A stretch of 64,000 bases of DNA, from the NCBI RefSeq assembly GCF_014203605.1, contig NZ_JACHJJ010000007.1:124001-188000 (forward strand), read 5' to 3'. This document shows, one piece after another, positions 1 to 7,325 of this stretch (its first letter is position 1; each line of letters begins with the position of its first letter). The notes beneath the pieces are model-generated. The model worked only from the letters and a program-made list of their open reading frames with translations, made no database searches and was not told the origin of the DNA. Source of the stretch: Thiemannella venezuelensis. GTDB lineage: Bacteria; Actinomycetota; Actinomycetes; Streptosporangiales; Streptosporangiaceae. A program made the position numbers and the translations under genes.

Positions 1-183
1 AGGGCCGAGCATGCCCGGCAGGTAGCGGCGGAGCGCCCCGGTGGACTGCCCGTTGTCGTATCCGTTGATCACCACGGACAGGTCGAGGTCCGGCACGCGC
101 AGCAGGCCCCGGGCGATGCTGGCCCCGCCTCGCCCTCCGCTGAACAGGACCACCGACGCCCGGTCGAGGTGCGGCGTGGTCAT
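1..183 (-). CDS. CofD/YvcK-like protein, N-terminal fragment (cut by left edge)
   Basis: Only the first 61 residues are visible; the rest lies left of the window. The N-terminus carries a glycine-rich loop (FSGGRGGASIARGL, residues 14-27) and then a D-N-G-Q-S-T-G stretch followed by LRRYLPG. This pair matches the 2-phospho-L-lactate transferase (CofD)/YvcK fold, where the second motif is D-x-G-x-S-(S/T)-G. CofD makes part of coenzyme F420, and YvcK proteins bind UDP-sugars and act in cell-wall or carbon control; the fragment cannot separate the two. The ATG overlaps the stop of the glycosyltransferase gene as ATGA, so the two are translationally coupled. A glycosyltransferase neighbour hints at a sugar-related YvcK-like role, which is inference. 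Confidence 0.7.
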   Translation of the reverse strand, partial: MTTPHLDRASVVLFSGGRGGASIARGLLRVPDLDLSVVINGYDNGQSTGALRRYLPGMLGP

Positions 184-1004
184 CGGACCTCCAGGGGCGG
201 GTCGGCCGGTCCACCGGCGGCGGGCAGGGCCGGGGGCCGCAGCACGCCCATGCGGAGCAGCCAGCGCCGGTACCCGAGGTAGCCCACGAACAGGGCACGG
301 TCGCGCGCCCCCCGCCAGAACCGCCAGCCCCGGCTGCCGCCGCCGCGCTCCCGGTGTTCGATCGGGATCTCGATCCAGTCGTGGCCGACCTCGACGACCC
401 GGGCGGTGATCTCGGTCGAGCAGTTCATCCCGCCGGACTCCAGCGGCAGGGTGCGGAAGAGCGGGCCGTACACGACCTTGAAGATCGAGTTGAAGTCGCG
501 GTACCGGGTGCGGTGGAGCAGGTTTCCGACGGCGCCGCTGAGCGCCGACCCCCACCGGTACCGCAGGCCGTCCGCCTTCCGGATCCTGGCCCCGGAGAAG
601 GCGGTCCCCTCGCCGGCGCGGACGCGGTCGAGGAACCCGTCCAGATTGGAGATCGGGAACTGGCCGTCGGAGTCGAGAAGCACGACCCAGTCGAGGCGGG
701 TGGCGGCGATCGCGGCCGCGATCGCGGCGCCCGCGCCGCGGTTGCGCTCGAAGCCCACCACGACGAGCTCGGGGCATCCCTTCCGCAGGTCTTCCAGGAT
801 CGCGCGGGTGGCGTCGGTGCTGCCGTCGTCGCACACGACGATCTCCCACGCGCCGATCGCCGGGTGGTCCTCCAGATAGCCGCGCCACTCCCCCACCGCC
901 GCCGCGATGTTGTCGGCCTCGTTGAAGGCGGGCGCCGCGACGGAGAGCTCGACCGTCCGGGACGCTGTCGGGACTTCCGGCATGCGCTCGCCCTTCGTGA
1001 TCAT
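180..1004 (-). CDS. Family 2 glycosyltransferase
   Basis: About 274 residues with a GT-A (GT2) fold. The nucleotide-sugar region is visible as VAAPAFNEADN, then CDDGSTDATR, and the metal-binding D-x-D appears in LLDSDGQF. A dolichol-phosphate-mannose-synthase-like layout is likely, probably transferring a sugar to a lipid or wall acceptor at the inner face of the membrane. There is no clear C-terminal membrane pair; the tail is basic and Pro-rich. The start at 1004 (MITKGER...) is chosen because its ATG overlaps the stop of a small upstream reading frame as ATGA. An internal ATG at 983 has a better ribosome-binding site (AAGGG 8 bases upstream) and is the alternative. The stop overlaps the CofD-like start. 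Substrate is unknown. Confidence 0.82.
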   Translation of the reverse strand: MITKGERMPEVPTASRTVELSVAAPAFNEADNIAAAVGEWRGYLEDHPAIGAWEIVVCDDGSTDATRAILEDLRKGCPELVVVGFERNRGAGAAIAAAIAATRLDWVVLLDSDGQFPISNLDGFLDRVRAGEGTAFSGARIRKADGLRYRWGSALSGAVGNLLHRTRYRDFNSIFKVVYGPLFRTLPLESGGMNCSTEITARVVEVGHDWIEIPIEHRERGGGSRGWRFWRGARDRALFVGYLGYRRWLLRMGVLRPPALPAAGGPADPPLEVR

Positions 1005-1099
1005 TTCGGGCCGCCGGTGGGGGCGGTGCCGGGCAGGCGGTCGATCCGGCGGTTTTGTGGGAGCGCTCCCAAAAAAACCATGACAAAGCGGGCGGTCAT
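1001..1099 (-). other. Small 32-codon reading frame created by tandem duplication of the upstream gene's 3' end
   Basis: This frame starts with an ATG overlapping the stop of the membrane-protein gene (ATGA) and ends in a TGA overlapping the ATG of the glycosyltransferase (again ATGA). Its C-terminal half (LGALPQNRRIDRLPGT...GGPK) is a diverged copy of the membrane protein's own C-terminus (VGALPIDRWIDRLLGV...GGSK). The copies lie 95 bp apart. The duplication therefore reproduced the junction, including its start/stop overlap, and keeps the operon coupled. Whether the peptide is made or useful is unknown; it may only relay ribosomes. Confidence 0.6.
1058..1071. promoter_or_regulatory. LacI/CebR-type palindrome TGGGAGCGCTCCCA (copy 1)
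   Basis: A perfect 14-bp palindrome in the duplicated junction between the membrane-protein gene and the glycosyltransferase. It is identical to the site at 54912 in front of the sugar ABC importer and matches the known CebR operator of Streptomyces. Its intragenic/junction position makes it either a roadblock-type operator or a by-product of coding sequence. Confidence 0.55.
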
Positions 1100-1842
1100 T
1101 TCGAACCGCCGACCTGTGCAACGCCGAGCAGGCGATCGATCCAGCGATCTATTGGGAGCGCTCCCACAAGCACGACGGCAGGGAGGTGAGCCAGGGTGAA
1201 CAGGACGGTCGCCCCGTAGGAGATCGGACCGCCCGTGAAGATCGAGATGTGCGGCGCGTCGATGACCCGGGGCAGTTCGACCGGGTTGACGAGGAACCAC
1301 ATCAGGTCGAGGAAGCCGGAGAACACGATGACGATGCCGTTCACCGCGATCTTCAGGCAGGCGCCCGGGCTTCCGCCCCCCAGCCGGTGCGCGGCCGCGA
1401 CGGTGAGCACGATCCCGGGGTACAGGAGCAGGTAGAGGTGCGTGTAGAAGCTGTCGCCCTGGGCGCGCGCCACGTCCCCGTAGTAGAAGTAGCTGATCCG
1501 CGGGATGACGTATCCGGTGAAGAACACGAAGGGGACGTACAGCAGCCAGTGGAGGCGCGGCGTCGACCAGGGGAAGAACGCGATCGCCGCGCACAGGCAG
1601 GCGAACGCGGCCAGCTTGACCCCGAGCTCCCACACCGCTTCTATCTCTCTGCCGTGCGGCGTGGCCAGCCATGTGAACGCGGCTCCGGCGCCGCCGAGGA
1701 CCAGGGCGATCCACCACACGTGCCGCGCCCACGCCCGCTCCGACCTCAGGACGGAGCCCTGAGGATGCCGCGGAGACCCGGTGGCGGGAACACCGCCGCG
1801 GAGGAGGCCGAGGGAAGGGGGGCTCCCCCTGTTTACTGCCAT
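1096..1842 (-). CDS. Multi-pass membrane protein of unknown function
   Basis: About 248 residues with roughly six hydrophobic segments (for example WWIALVLGGAGAAFTWL, LAAFACLCAAIAFF, WLLYVPFVFFTGYVI, LYLLLYPGIVLTVAA, IVIVFSGFLDLMWFLV, GATVLFTLAHLPAVVL). I do not recognise the family. The ATG at 1842 is chosen over an in-frame ATG at 1881 because AAAGG precedes it. It is the first gene of the operon with the glycosyltransferase and the CofD-like gene, joined through ATGA overlaps, so a role in making or moving a glycan or glycolipid is plausible but only inferred. Its C-terminal 25 or so codons are duplicated just downstream. Confidence 0.75.
   Translation of the reverse strand: MAVNRGSPPSLGLLRGGVPATGSPRHPQGSVLRSERAWARHVWWIALVLGGAGAAFTWLATPHGREIEAVWELGVKLAAFACLCAAIAFFPWSTPRLHWLLYVPFVFFTGYVIPRISYFYYGDVARAQGDSFYTHLYLLLYPGIVLTVAAAHRLGGGSPGACLKIAVNGIVIVFSGFLDLMWFLVNPVELPRVIDAPHISIFTGGPISYGATVLFTLAHLPAVVLVGALPIDRWIDRLLGVAQVGGSK
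1153..1166. promoter_or_regulatory. LacI/CebR-type palindrome TGGGAGCGCTCCCA (copy 2)
   Basis: The same 14-bp palindrome 95 bp from copy 1, inside the 3' end of the membrane-protein gene, where it encodes V-G-A-L-P. The palindrome is intact in both copies while the flanks have diverged. This suggests selection on it but does not prove it. Confidence 0.5.
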
Positions 1843-2445
1843 GGCTTCAGCGCCTTTCTTCCGTTGCCAGTGCTCCGGCACCCGTTCGGACCCGAGACGC
1901 GGGCCGCCCTGCCGGGGCCCGGAGGAAGGTCGCGTCCGCGGCGTGCGGTGGCCGGGGTGCCGAGTGAGGCGTGGACGGGGGTGTTCGGCTCCGGCCCCTC
2001 CGGGGAGGGTCCGGCTGACGGGTGAGGTAGAGGGGACACAGAGCGAAGGAGCGCTTCGCCCGGCGTTCCGAGAGAAAGTTGCCGCAAAAGATCATAGTCC
2101 TTTCAGTAACTTTCGGAAAGGCTCGACAATCCGGGTGCCGCCGGGATGCATCCTTCCGTAAGTCCCCACTGATGTCTTCCGAATTGGGACGAATCTTCTG
2201 GATCCAGCACCCCTATAAATCAGGACAAAAGGGTATTTTGGTAAGCCTCAGGCATCGTCCGTACGGACGCTCCCCGAAGGCTGCGAGGGCACGGCGAGTG
2301 AAGGCACGGGTTCTCCCAGGGCCGCCGAACCCCGCCGTGCGATGAGCGTCCCGGCCGCTCCGCCCACGGGGACCCGGCCGGGCACCGGGCCCGCACTCCG
2401 CTGCGAACGCGGCGCACCCACCGGACGGGACGAGGCCGGCGCGGC

Positions 2446-2637
2446 ATGACCGGCCGTACCGGACGCCCGCCGCTCTTGCTCGACGTCGACGGGCCGCTCC
2501 TCCCCTTCGGGCGGTCCAGCACCGCCCAGACCAGGCCGCCCATGGTCTGCCTATTGTTTCCCAGGCTCGTCTCGGGTCGCTTGCGGGTCCAACGGAACGC
2601 CGTTCCGGCTGCCTCATCGGCAAGCAGATCTGCATAA
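2446..2637 (+). pseudogene. HAD-hydrolase N-terminal stub
   Basis: The first 22 codons read MTGRTGRPPLLLDVDGPLLP, which resembles the start of actinobacterial HAD-family hydrolases (LLLDVDGxLNP, containing the nucleophile Asp motif D-x-D). After codon 22 the similarity stops and the frame runs on as low-complexity sequence to 2637. Only motif I survives, so it cannot be a working hydrolase. It lies in the same decayed area as the IS3 remnant, which suits a deletion scar. Confidence 0.4.
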
Positions 2638-2676
2638 GACGCGAGCACCCTCACCGACCTGCAGATATACCTCATA

Positions 2677-2693
2677 CTGTCCGATATGGACAG
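2677..2693. promoter_or_regulatory. Inverted repeat upstream of the lipoprotein gene
   Basis: Arms CTGTCC and GGACAG are separated by GATAT, centred 49 bp before the lipoprotein ATG. Size and position suit an operator for a dimeric repressor; the regulator is unknown. Confidence 0.35.
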
Positions 2694-2733
2694 ATAGACG
2701 ATTCGCCTCTCCCTGTATGCGAGGATTCGGAGA

Positions 2734-4182
2734 ATGTCCTCCCCTCGTGATGGGAAGCCCCTGACGGGTGTGGCACTGGGCGCGCTGGTGCTGGCCCTGA
2801 TCGGGTGCACGGCACCGTCACCCGGAATCTCCTCATCCGGAGACGAGCGTCCGTCCGCCGAGACCGCGCGCTCCTCCCCCGGCAAGACCCGTGTTCCGTC
2901 TCCGCCCGATGCGCCGGCGACCGTGCCCCCGCAGCCGGTGGCGGCCCCGACCCTGTTGCTGCGATCGGCCAAGCCCTTCAGGCTCGAGCCCGTCCGGGCC
3001 CGGCCCACCGCCTGTCTCCAGCCGCCGGCGCGTGCCGACGATTTCCGTGTGGCGGGCAAGGCCCCGGCGTGGAAAGGACTGGCGGCCGATAAGGATGACG
3101 CCTTCGCCGCGCCGCTCGGGGTGGCCGCCGCCGCGGACGGGACGGTGTGGGCCGTCCATGATCGTGATGGCGCGGGGTACCGGCCCGGTCGACTCCGCCG
3201 CTGGGATGGTTCGGCCTGGCGGGTCTTCGACATCCCGGCGGTGCCGTTCAGCGGGCCGTTCGACTCTTACTCCAACCCCCATACCGCGAAGCAGGTGGCG
3301 GTGACGCCGGATCGGCAGGTGCGGGTCTTCGGTAGCCCGCAGTACGCCCACCGTTCCTCCGGTCCCGCGATGTTCGTCCACACTTTCGACGAAGGGCGGT
3401 GGCGCAGTGAGGTCTTTCCCGTCGCCGCGGAGCCCGATGCTTCCGTGCAGGCACGTGGGCCGTGGGTGAGGTACGGCGTCGGGCGGGCGTTGCACTGGAC
3501 GGGTTCGGCCTGGCGGTCCTACCGGCTGCCGGCCCCGCAGTTGGGCGTTCCGGGTTATGGCGGTTTACAGGACGTCTCGATGTTCGAGGGACGGGGCGAC
3601 GAGTTCTGGGCGATCGCCGGGAGGGAGGGCGACGGGGGTGGCTGGCGGACGGGGCTGCTGCGCTGGGAGGGGACGGGCTGGCGGGAGATCGGAATGCCCG
3701 GCGTGGGCGGCCCGGGCAGGGGCGTCCTGAAGAGCGGCCGGAGGCTTATCGAGACCTACGTGATGGTCAACGACGTGGCGGTGCTGGGTGCCGGTGACGT
3801 GTGGGTGGTCGGTGCGGCGGTGATGCTGGTGGAGACCGGCGAGGATGAGGAGGTGGATTTCCGTCCGATGGCGATGCACTGGGACGGGAGGTCCTGGAGC
3901 TGTCATTGGGGTCCCGCCGCGGGGGACCGCAGTGAGTGGTTCCAGCATGCCGAGCCCGACGGTGCGGGCGGGATGTGGGTGGTGAGTAAGGCCGGGAAGT
4001 TGTGGCATATGTCGGGTGGGCGCTGGAGCCGGGGGCGGCTTCCCGGCTTCGGCGGTTGCGCGGGGCCGTCGGTGGACCTGGTGATGGATCTGGTGGTGCG
4101 GCCTGGGGGGCGTCAGGTGTACGCGCTGGGCACCCACCGCTGTGGTCGTGTCGTCCGTTCCGCATTGTGGCGGACTGGGTGA
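2734..4182 (+). CDS. Secreted lipoprotein with a predicted beta-propeller
   Basis: 482 residues. The N-terminus is a type II signal peptide with lipobox LIGC (Cys25), followed by a Ser/Pro-rich spacer to about residue 75, so the protein should be anchored outside the membrane. The remainder repeats a Trp-rich unit of the form (R/H)W-x-G-x-x-W (RWDGSAWRVF, HWTGSAWRSY, RWEGTGWREI, HWDGRSWSCH). This is typical of beta-propeller blades, interspersed with V-W-V-V strands. No catalytic motif is visible. A GGAG lies just before the ATG. It stands alone; the IS3 remnant begins immediately after its stop. Likely a surface binding or scaffold protein. Confidence 0.75.
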   Translation: MSSPRDGKPLTGVALGALVLALIGCTAPSPGISSSGDERPSAETARSSPGKTRVPSPPDAPATVPPQPVAAPTLLLRSAKPFRLEPVRARPTACLQPPARADDFRVAGKAPAWKGLAADKDDAFAAPLGVAAAADGTVWAVHDRDGAGYRPGRLRRWDGSAWRVFDIPAVPFSGPFDSYSNPHTAKQVAVTPDRQVRVFGSPQYAHRSSGPAMFVHTFDEGRWRSEVFPVAAEPDASVQARGPWVRYGVGRALHWTGSAWRSYRLPAPQLGVPGYGGLQDVSMFEGRGDEFWAIAGREGDGGGWRTGLLRWEGTGWREIGMPGVGGPGRGVLKSGRRLIETYVMVNDVAVLGAGDVWVVGAAVMLVETGEDEEVDFRPMAMHWDGRSWSCHWGPAAGDRSEWFQHAEPDGAGGMWVVSKAGKLWHMSGGRWSRGRLPGFGGCAGPSVDLVMDLVVRPGGRQVYALGTHRCGRVVRSALWRTG

Positions 4183-4189
4183 TCGTGTG

Positions 4190-4660
4190 CGGTGGGGTGT
4201 TCATTCGCCCGGGGCTGCCGCCGCGGGAAGACCGTCGGCGGGTGATGCGTCGCCGGTTGTAGAGCCCCTCGATATACCGGATGACCTGGCGTCTTGCCTT
4301 GGCCCGGGTGGTGAGGACGAAACGGCGCAGCCACTCGTTCTCCAGCGCGGCGAAGAACGACTCGGCCATCGCGTTGTCGTAGCAGATCCCGGTGCGACCG
4401 ACCGAGCGGCGGGTGTGCAGGCCGGTCAGGAAGCGGCCGAACTCGTCCGAGGTGCAGTTCGAGCCGCGGTCGGCGTGGAAAACGGCGCCGGGCTGGAGCA
4501 GGCCGGCGCCGGCGGCCGTCCGGATCCGTCCTTGATCGGCTCGGTGCGGGAGTGATCGGCCACCGCCGCGACCGCCCGCTCGCCCTCCGGCACCATGCGG
4601 ACGGCTTCGTCCTTGAACTCGGGCGGGAACCGGCCTACGACGCCTCGTCACGCACCTACC
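4190..4660 (-). mobile_element. Remnant of an IS3-family insertion sequence
   Basis: Two pieces of an IS3-type transposase survive on the minus strand. Near 4560-4645 one frame reads RFPPEFKDEAVRMVPEGERAVAAVAD, the start of the OrfA helix-turn-helix protein. From 4504 down to 4247 another frame carries the C-terminal part of the OrfB integrase core. The middle of the element, including most of OrfB and the OrfA/OrfB junction, is deleted, and no terminal inverted repeats are evident. The element is dead. Confidence 0.75.
4247..4504 (-). pseudogene. IS3-family transposase OrfB, truncated integrase core
   Basis: About 86 codons of the DDE core remain: the second Asp region FHADRGSNCTSDEF, then GICYDNAMAESFFAALENEW with the catalytic Glu, and the YIEGLYNRRR helix. 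The first catalytic Asp region is missing and the frame breaks after NRRR. No start codon belongs to it. Confidence 0.75.
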
Positions 4661-4756
4661 TCTTCCAGACTTCTATCAGCTTACGTAGCCGACTGTCCGG
4701 AATCTGCTAGGCGCCTCACACCGCGATCACACACGGAGCGATGAGAAATGACGAGA

Positions 4757-4799
4757 CCTGCGCCGCAGGTCAGCGGGGGTTCCGCCGCTGCGGCGCAGG
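4757..4799. terminator. Hairpin downstream of rtcB
   Basis: A 12-bp perfect stem (CCTGCGCCGCAG with its complement) around a 19-base loop, 14 bp past the rtcB stop. It is the likely transcription terminator, without an obvious U-tract. Confidence 0.6.
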
Positions 4800-4812
4800 C
4801 TCTCAGAGCAGG

Positions 4813-6000
4813 TCAGCCCTTGATGCAGATGAGCTGGCGCAGGTGGGCGACGACCTCGACCAGGTCGGTCTGGGCCGCCATGACCGACTCGATGTCCTTG
4901 TAGGCGGCCGGGATCTCGTCGATCACCCCGGTGTCCTTGCGGCACTCGACGCCCTCGGTCTGGGCCTTGAAGTCCGCCAGGGTGAACGTCTTCTTGGCCT
5001 TGTTCCGGCTCATCCGGCGACCGGCACCGTGCGAGGCCGAGTTGAACGCCGCGGCGTTCCCCCGGCCCTTCACGATGTAGGTGCCGGTCGCCATCGAGCC
5101 GGGGATGATGCCGAACTCGCCGGATCCCGCGCGGATCGCGCCCTTGCGGGTGACGAGCACATCCACGTCGTCGTACCGCTCCTCGGCCACGTAGTTGTGG
5201 TGGCAGGAGATCGGCTGCTCGAAGGTGATGTTCGGCAGGTGGCGGCGGAGCACGTCGCAGACCAGGGCCATCATGACCGCCCGGTTGCGGCGCGCGTAGT
5301 CCTGCGCCCAGAACAGGTCGCGCCGGTAGGCGTCCATCTGCGATGTGCCCCCGACGAACACCGCGAGATCCCGGTCCGGCAGATCCTGGTTGTGCGGCAG
5401 CCCCCGCGCCACCTCGATGTGGTGGTCGGCCAGCTCCTTGCCGATGTTGCGCGACCCGGAGTGCAGCACGACCCAGACCACGCCCTCGTCGTCGGCGCAG
5501 ACCTCCAGGAAGTGGTTGCCTCCCCCGAGGGTCCCCATCTGCACCTCGGCCTTCTCACGGCGCCCCTGAACGGACGGGGCCAGCTCGTCGAAGCCCTTCC
5601 AGAACTCCGCCCAGCCGGTTCCCCTGAGCCCCTGCAGCGCGGTCGGGTCGACCGGCCGCTTGTGGTGCCCGAACCCGACGGGGACCGCCCGCTCCAGCTT
5701 CGAGCGCAGGTATCCCAGGTTGTCGGGCAGGCTCTCGGCCCGGTAGGAGGTCTTCACCGCGGTCATCCCGCAGCCGATGTCCACACCCACCGCCGCCGGC
5801 GAGACGGCGTCGCGCATCGCGATCACCGAGCCGACCGTGGCGCCCTTGCCGTGGTGCACGTCCGGCATCACCGCGACGCCGTGCACCCACGGCAGGTCGG
5901 AGACGTTGCGCAGCTGCCGCATCACGTCCGGCTCGACCTCGGCCGGCTCGGCCCACATGCGGATCGGCGCCCGGCCACCCATCACCTCGTTGTACGTCAT
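4813..6000 (-). CDS. rtcB: RtcB-family RNA ligase
   Basis: 395 residues, the compact bacterial RtcB form. RtcB joins RNA 2',3'-cyclic phosphate ends to 5'-OH ends, using GTP and a histidine-guanylate intermediate with two Mn ions. Visible motifs are VMPDVHHGKGATVGS, DIGCGM with the metal-binding Cys, GGGNHFLEV, HSGSRNIGKEL and ASHGAGRRMSR, which carries the histidine that becomes guanylylated. ATG at 6000 is preferred: GGAGG lies 10 bases upstream and the product begins MTYNEVMGG like homologues; a GTG two codons earlier is possible. No rtcA, archease or RtcR gene lies nearby, so it stands alone. Likely role: RNA repair or release from RNA damage. Confidence 0.93.
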   Translation of the reverse strand: MTYNEVMGGRAPIRMWAEPAEVEPDVMRQLRNVSDLPWVHGVAVMPDVHHGKGATVGSVIAMRDAVSPAAVGVDIGCGMTAVKTSYRAESLPDNLGYLRSKLERAVPVGFGHHKRPVDPTALQGLRGTGWAEFWKGFDELAPSVQGRREKAEVQMGTLGGGNHFLEVCADDEGVVWVVLHSGSRNIGKELADHHIEVARGLPHNQDLPDRDLAVFVGGTSQMDAYRRDLFWAQDYARRNRAVMMALVCDVLRRHLPNITFEQPISCHHNYVAEERYDDVDVLVTRKGAIRAGSGEFGIIPGSMATGTYIVKGRGNAAAFNSASHGAGRRMSRNKAKKTFTLADFKAQTEGVECRKDTGVIDEIPAAYKDIESVMAAQTDLVEVVAHLRQLICIKG

Positions 6001-6347
6001 CCCCACGTCGCCTCCCTCCGGCGCGTCAGTCGGTCGTGAACGAGATCAATAACGCCAGAAACCGCACTGCCCCCGCAACCGAATTAACCACGCGCGAAGG
6101 ATCTGAGCAGTCAAAACACCCTCAAATCTTCCTGTACGGCTCCGCCGGAGCCTGTCCTGTGATCACGCGAGGGGGCATCTCCACTCCGCGCACCGGAGGT
6201 TCCCGGGCGCGCGTCTTCCCCCTCCGCCGCCGGGTCATCACGAGGCCGTGGGGCTGCGTGCTCATCCGCCGGTCCGGCTGGGGAACCCGTCCGCGGCAGC
6301 CCGTGCGGACGGCGGTGCGGACGGCGGCGCGGAGGAGCCCGGCAGGA
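6001..6347. other. Intergenic region upstream of rtcB
   Basis: About 350 bp between the rtcB start and the end of the prenyltransferase gene. The first 120 bp next to rtcB are relatively AT-rich and should hold its promoter. A plus-strand open frame at 6036 lacks any recognisable protein signature. Nothing else seen. Confidence 0.5.
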
Positions 6348-7208
6348 TCAGGGCGCGGTGATCCCGACGCCCTGCGCGAGCAGGAGGAGGACGCCGACGG
6401 CGGCCACCGCGATGGCCGCCGCGAACGGGATCCGGGGTGAGCGCCCTCCCAGCAGCACTCCCGCGCCCGCGAACACGCAGGCCGCGGCGAGGGCGGCCCA
6501 GCCCGCCGCGCCGGGCGGGCCGTCCGGGGCCAGGACGAGCAGGCCGGTCGCCGCGAGCAGCGGGAGCGGAATCAGTGCGCGGACGCGGGCGGGGCCGAGC
6601 CGCTGCGGCCAGCCGCGGACCCCGGTGGCGAGGTCGTCGGAGATGTCGGGCAGCACGTTGGCCAGGTGGGCTCCGCAGCCGAGCAGCGCCGCCGCGGCGA
6701 CCGCCCACCAGGCGGGCCGGGGCTCCCCGGGCAGGCCGAGCGCGACGAACGCGGGCAGCGAGCCGAACCCCGCCGCGTAGGGGGCCCAGGACAGCACGGT
6801 GGCCTTCAGCCCGAGGTCGTAGGCCCACGCGGCGGCGACGCCCGCGAGGTGGACGGCTCCGGCCGCCGGGCCTGAGGCGAGGGAGAGCGGCACGCAGAGC
6901 GCCAGGGCGGCGAACGCGGCGGCCCGCACTGTCCGGACGCTCACCTCGCCGCCGACGATCGGCTTGTCCGCCCGCCCGGCCGCGCGGTCCCGCCCGGCGT
7001 CCACCGCGTCGTTGCACCAGCCGATGGAGAGCTGCCCGGTGAGCACGGCGGCGGCCACCGCGGCGCATCCTGCCGCGTCCCGCCCGCTCGCCGCGGCCAG
7101 CGCGGCGGTCAGGACGGTGACCGCGGCGGTCGGCCCGGGGTGGCAGGACCGCGCCAGCCCGAGGGCCGCCGCCGGCACGGCCCCGCGGGTGCGCCCGCTC
7201 GTCGTCAC
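6348..7208 (-). CDS. UbiA-family prenyltransferase
   Basis: 286 residues, strongly hydrophobic (eight to nine membrane segments). Both Asp-rich prenyl-diphosphate motifs are present: N-D-x-x-D-x-x-x-D at residues 66-74 (NDAVDAGRD, followed by RADKPI) and D-x-x-D-D near residues 188-192 (LPDISDDLATG). Such enzymes attach a polyprenyl chain to an aromatic or quinone acceptor in the membrane. The GTG start at 7208 faces the type III PKS start across a 117-bp divergent promoter region. Its position beside an alkylresorcinol-type operon suggests that it prenylates the PKS product, or makes a related lipid; that is inference. Confidence 0.88.
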   Translation of the reverse strand: MTTSGRTRGAVPAAALGLARSCHPGPTAAVTVLTAALAAASGRDAAGCAAVAAAVLTGQLSIGWCNDAVDAGRDRAAGRADKPIVGGEVSVRTVRAAAFAALALCVPLSLASGPAAGAVHLAGVAAAWAYDLGLKATVLSWAPYAAGFGSLPAFVALGLPGEPRPAWWAVAAAALLGCGAHLANVLPDISDDLATGVRGWPQRLGPARVRALIPLPLLAATGLLVLAPDGPPGAAGWAALAAACVFAGAGVLLGGRSPRIPFAAAIAVAAVGVLLLLAQGVGITAP

Positions 7209-7325
7209 GGAGCCGATCCTAGGACGCCGTACGGCGACGCCGCGACGGGCGGCCCGCGCGGCGGAGAGGCATGACGTCCGGCCGGATGGGCACAGAGCGG
7301 GTGTTCCGCCGTCCGCCGTCCGGGG

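Larger units (their letters stand above)
1843..2733. other. Gene-poor 890-bp interval
   Basis: No convincing intact gene. The stretch around 2080-2240 is locally AT-rich and could hold promoters for the minus-strand operon on the left. A HAD-like stub lies at 2446 and an inverted repeat at 2677. Short open frames on both strands lack ribosome-binding sites and recognisable motifs. Confidence 0.5.

Noticed and set aside
2079-2345. 88-codon plus-strand frame in the gene-poor interval
   Set aside because: No recognisable domain and mixed composition; not supported as a gene.
6036-6440. Plus-strand 134-codon frame upstream of rtcB
   Set aside because: No ribosome-binding site, no motif, and it runs into the antisense of the prenyltransferase gene.
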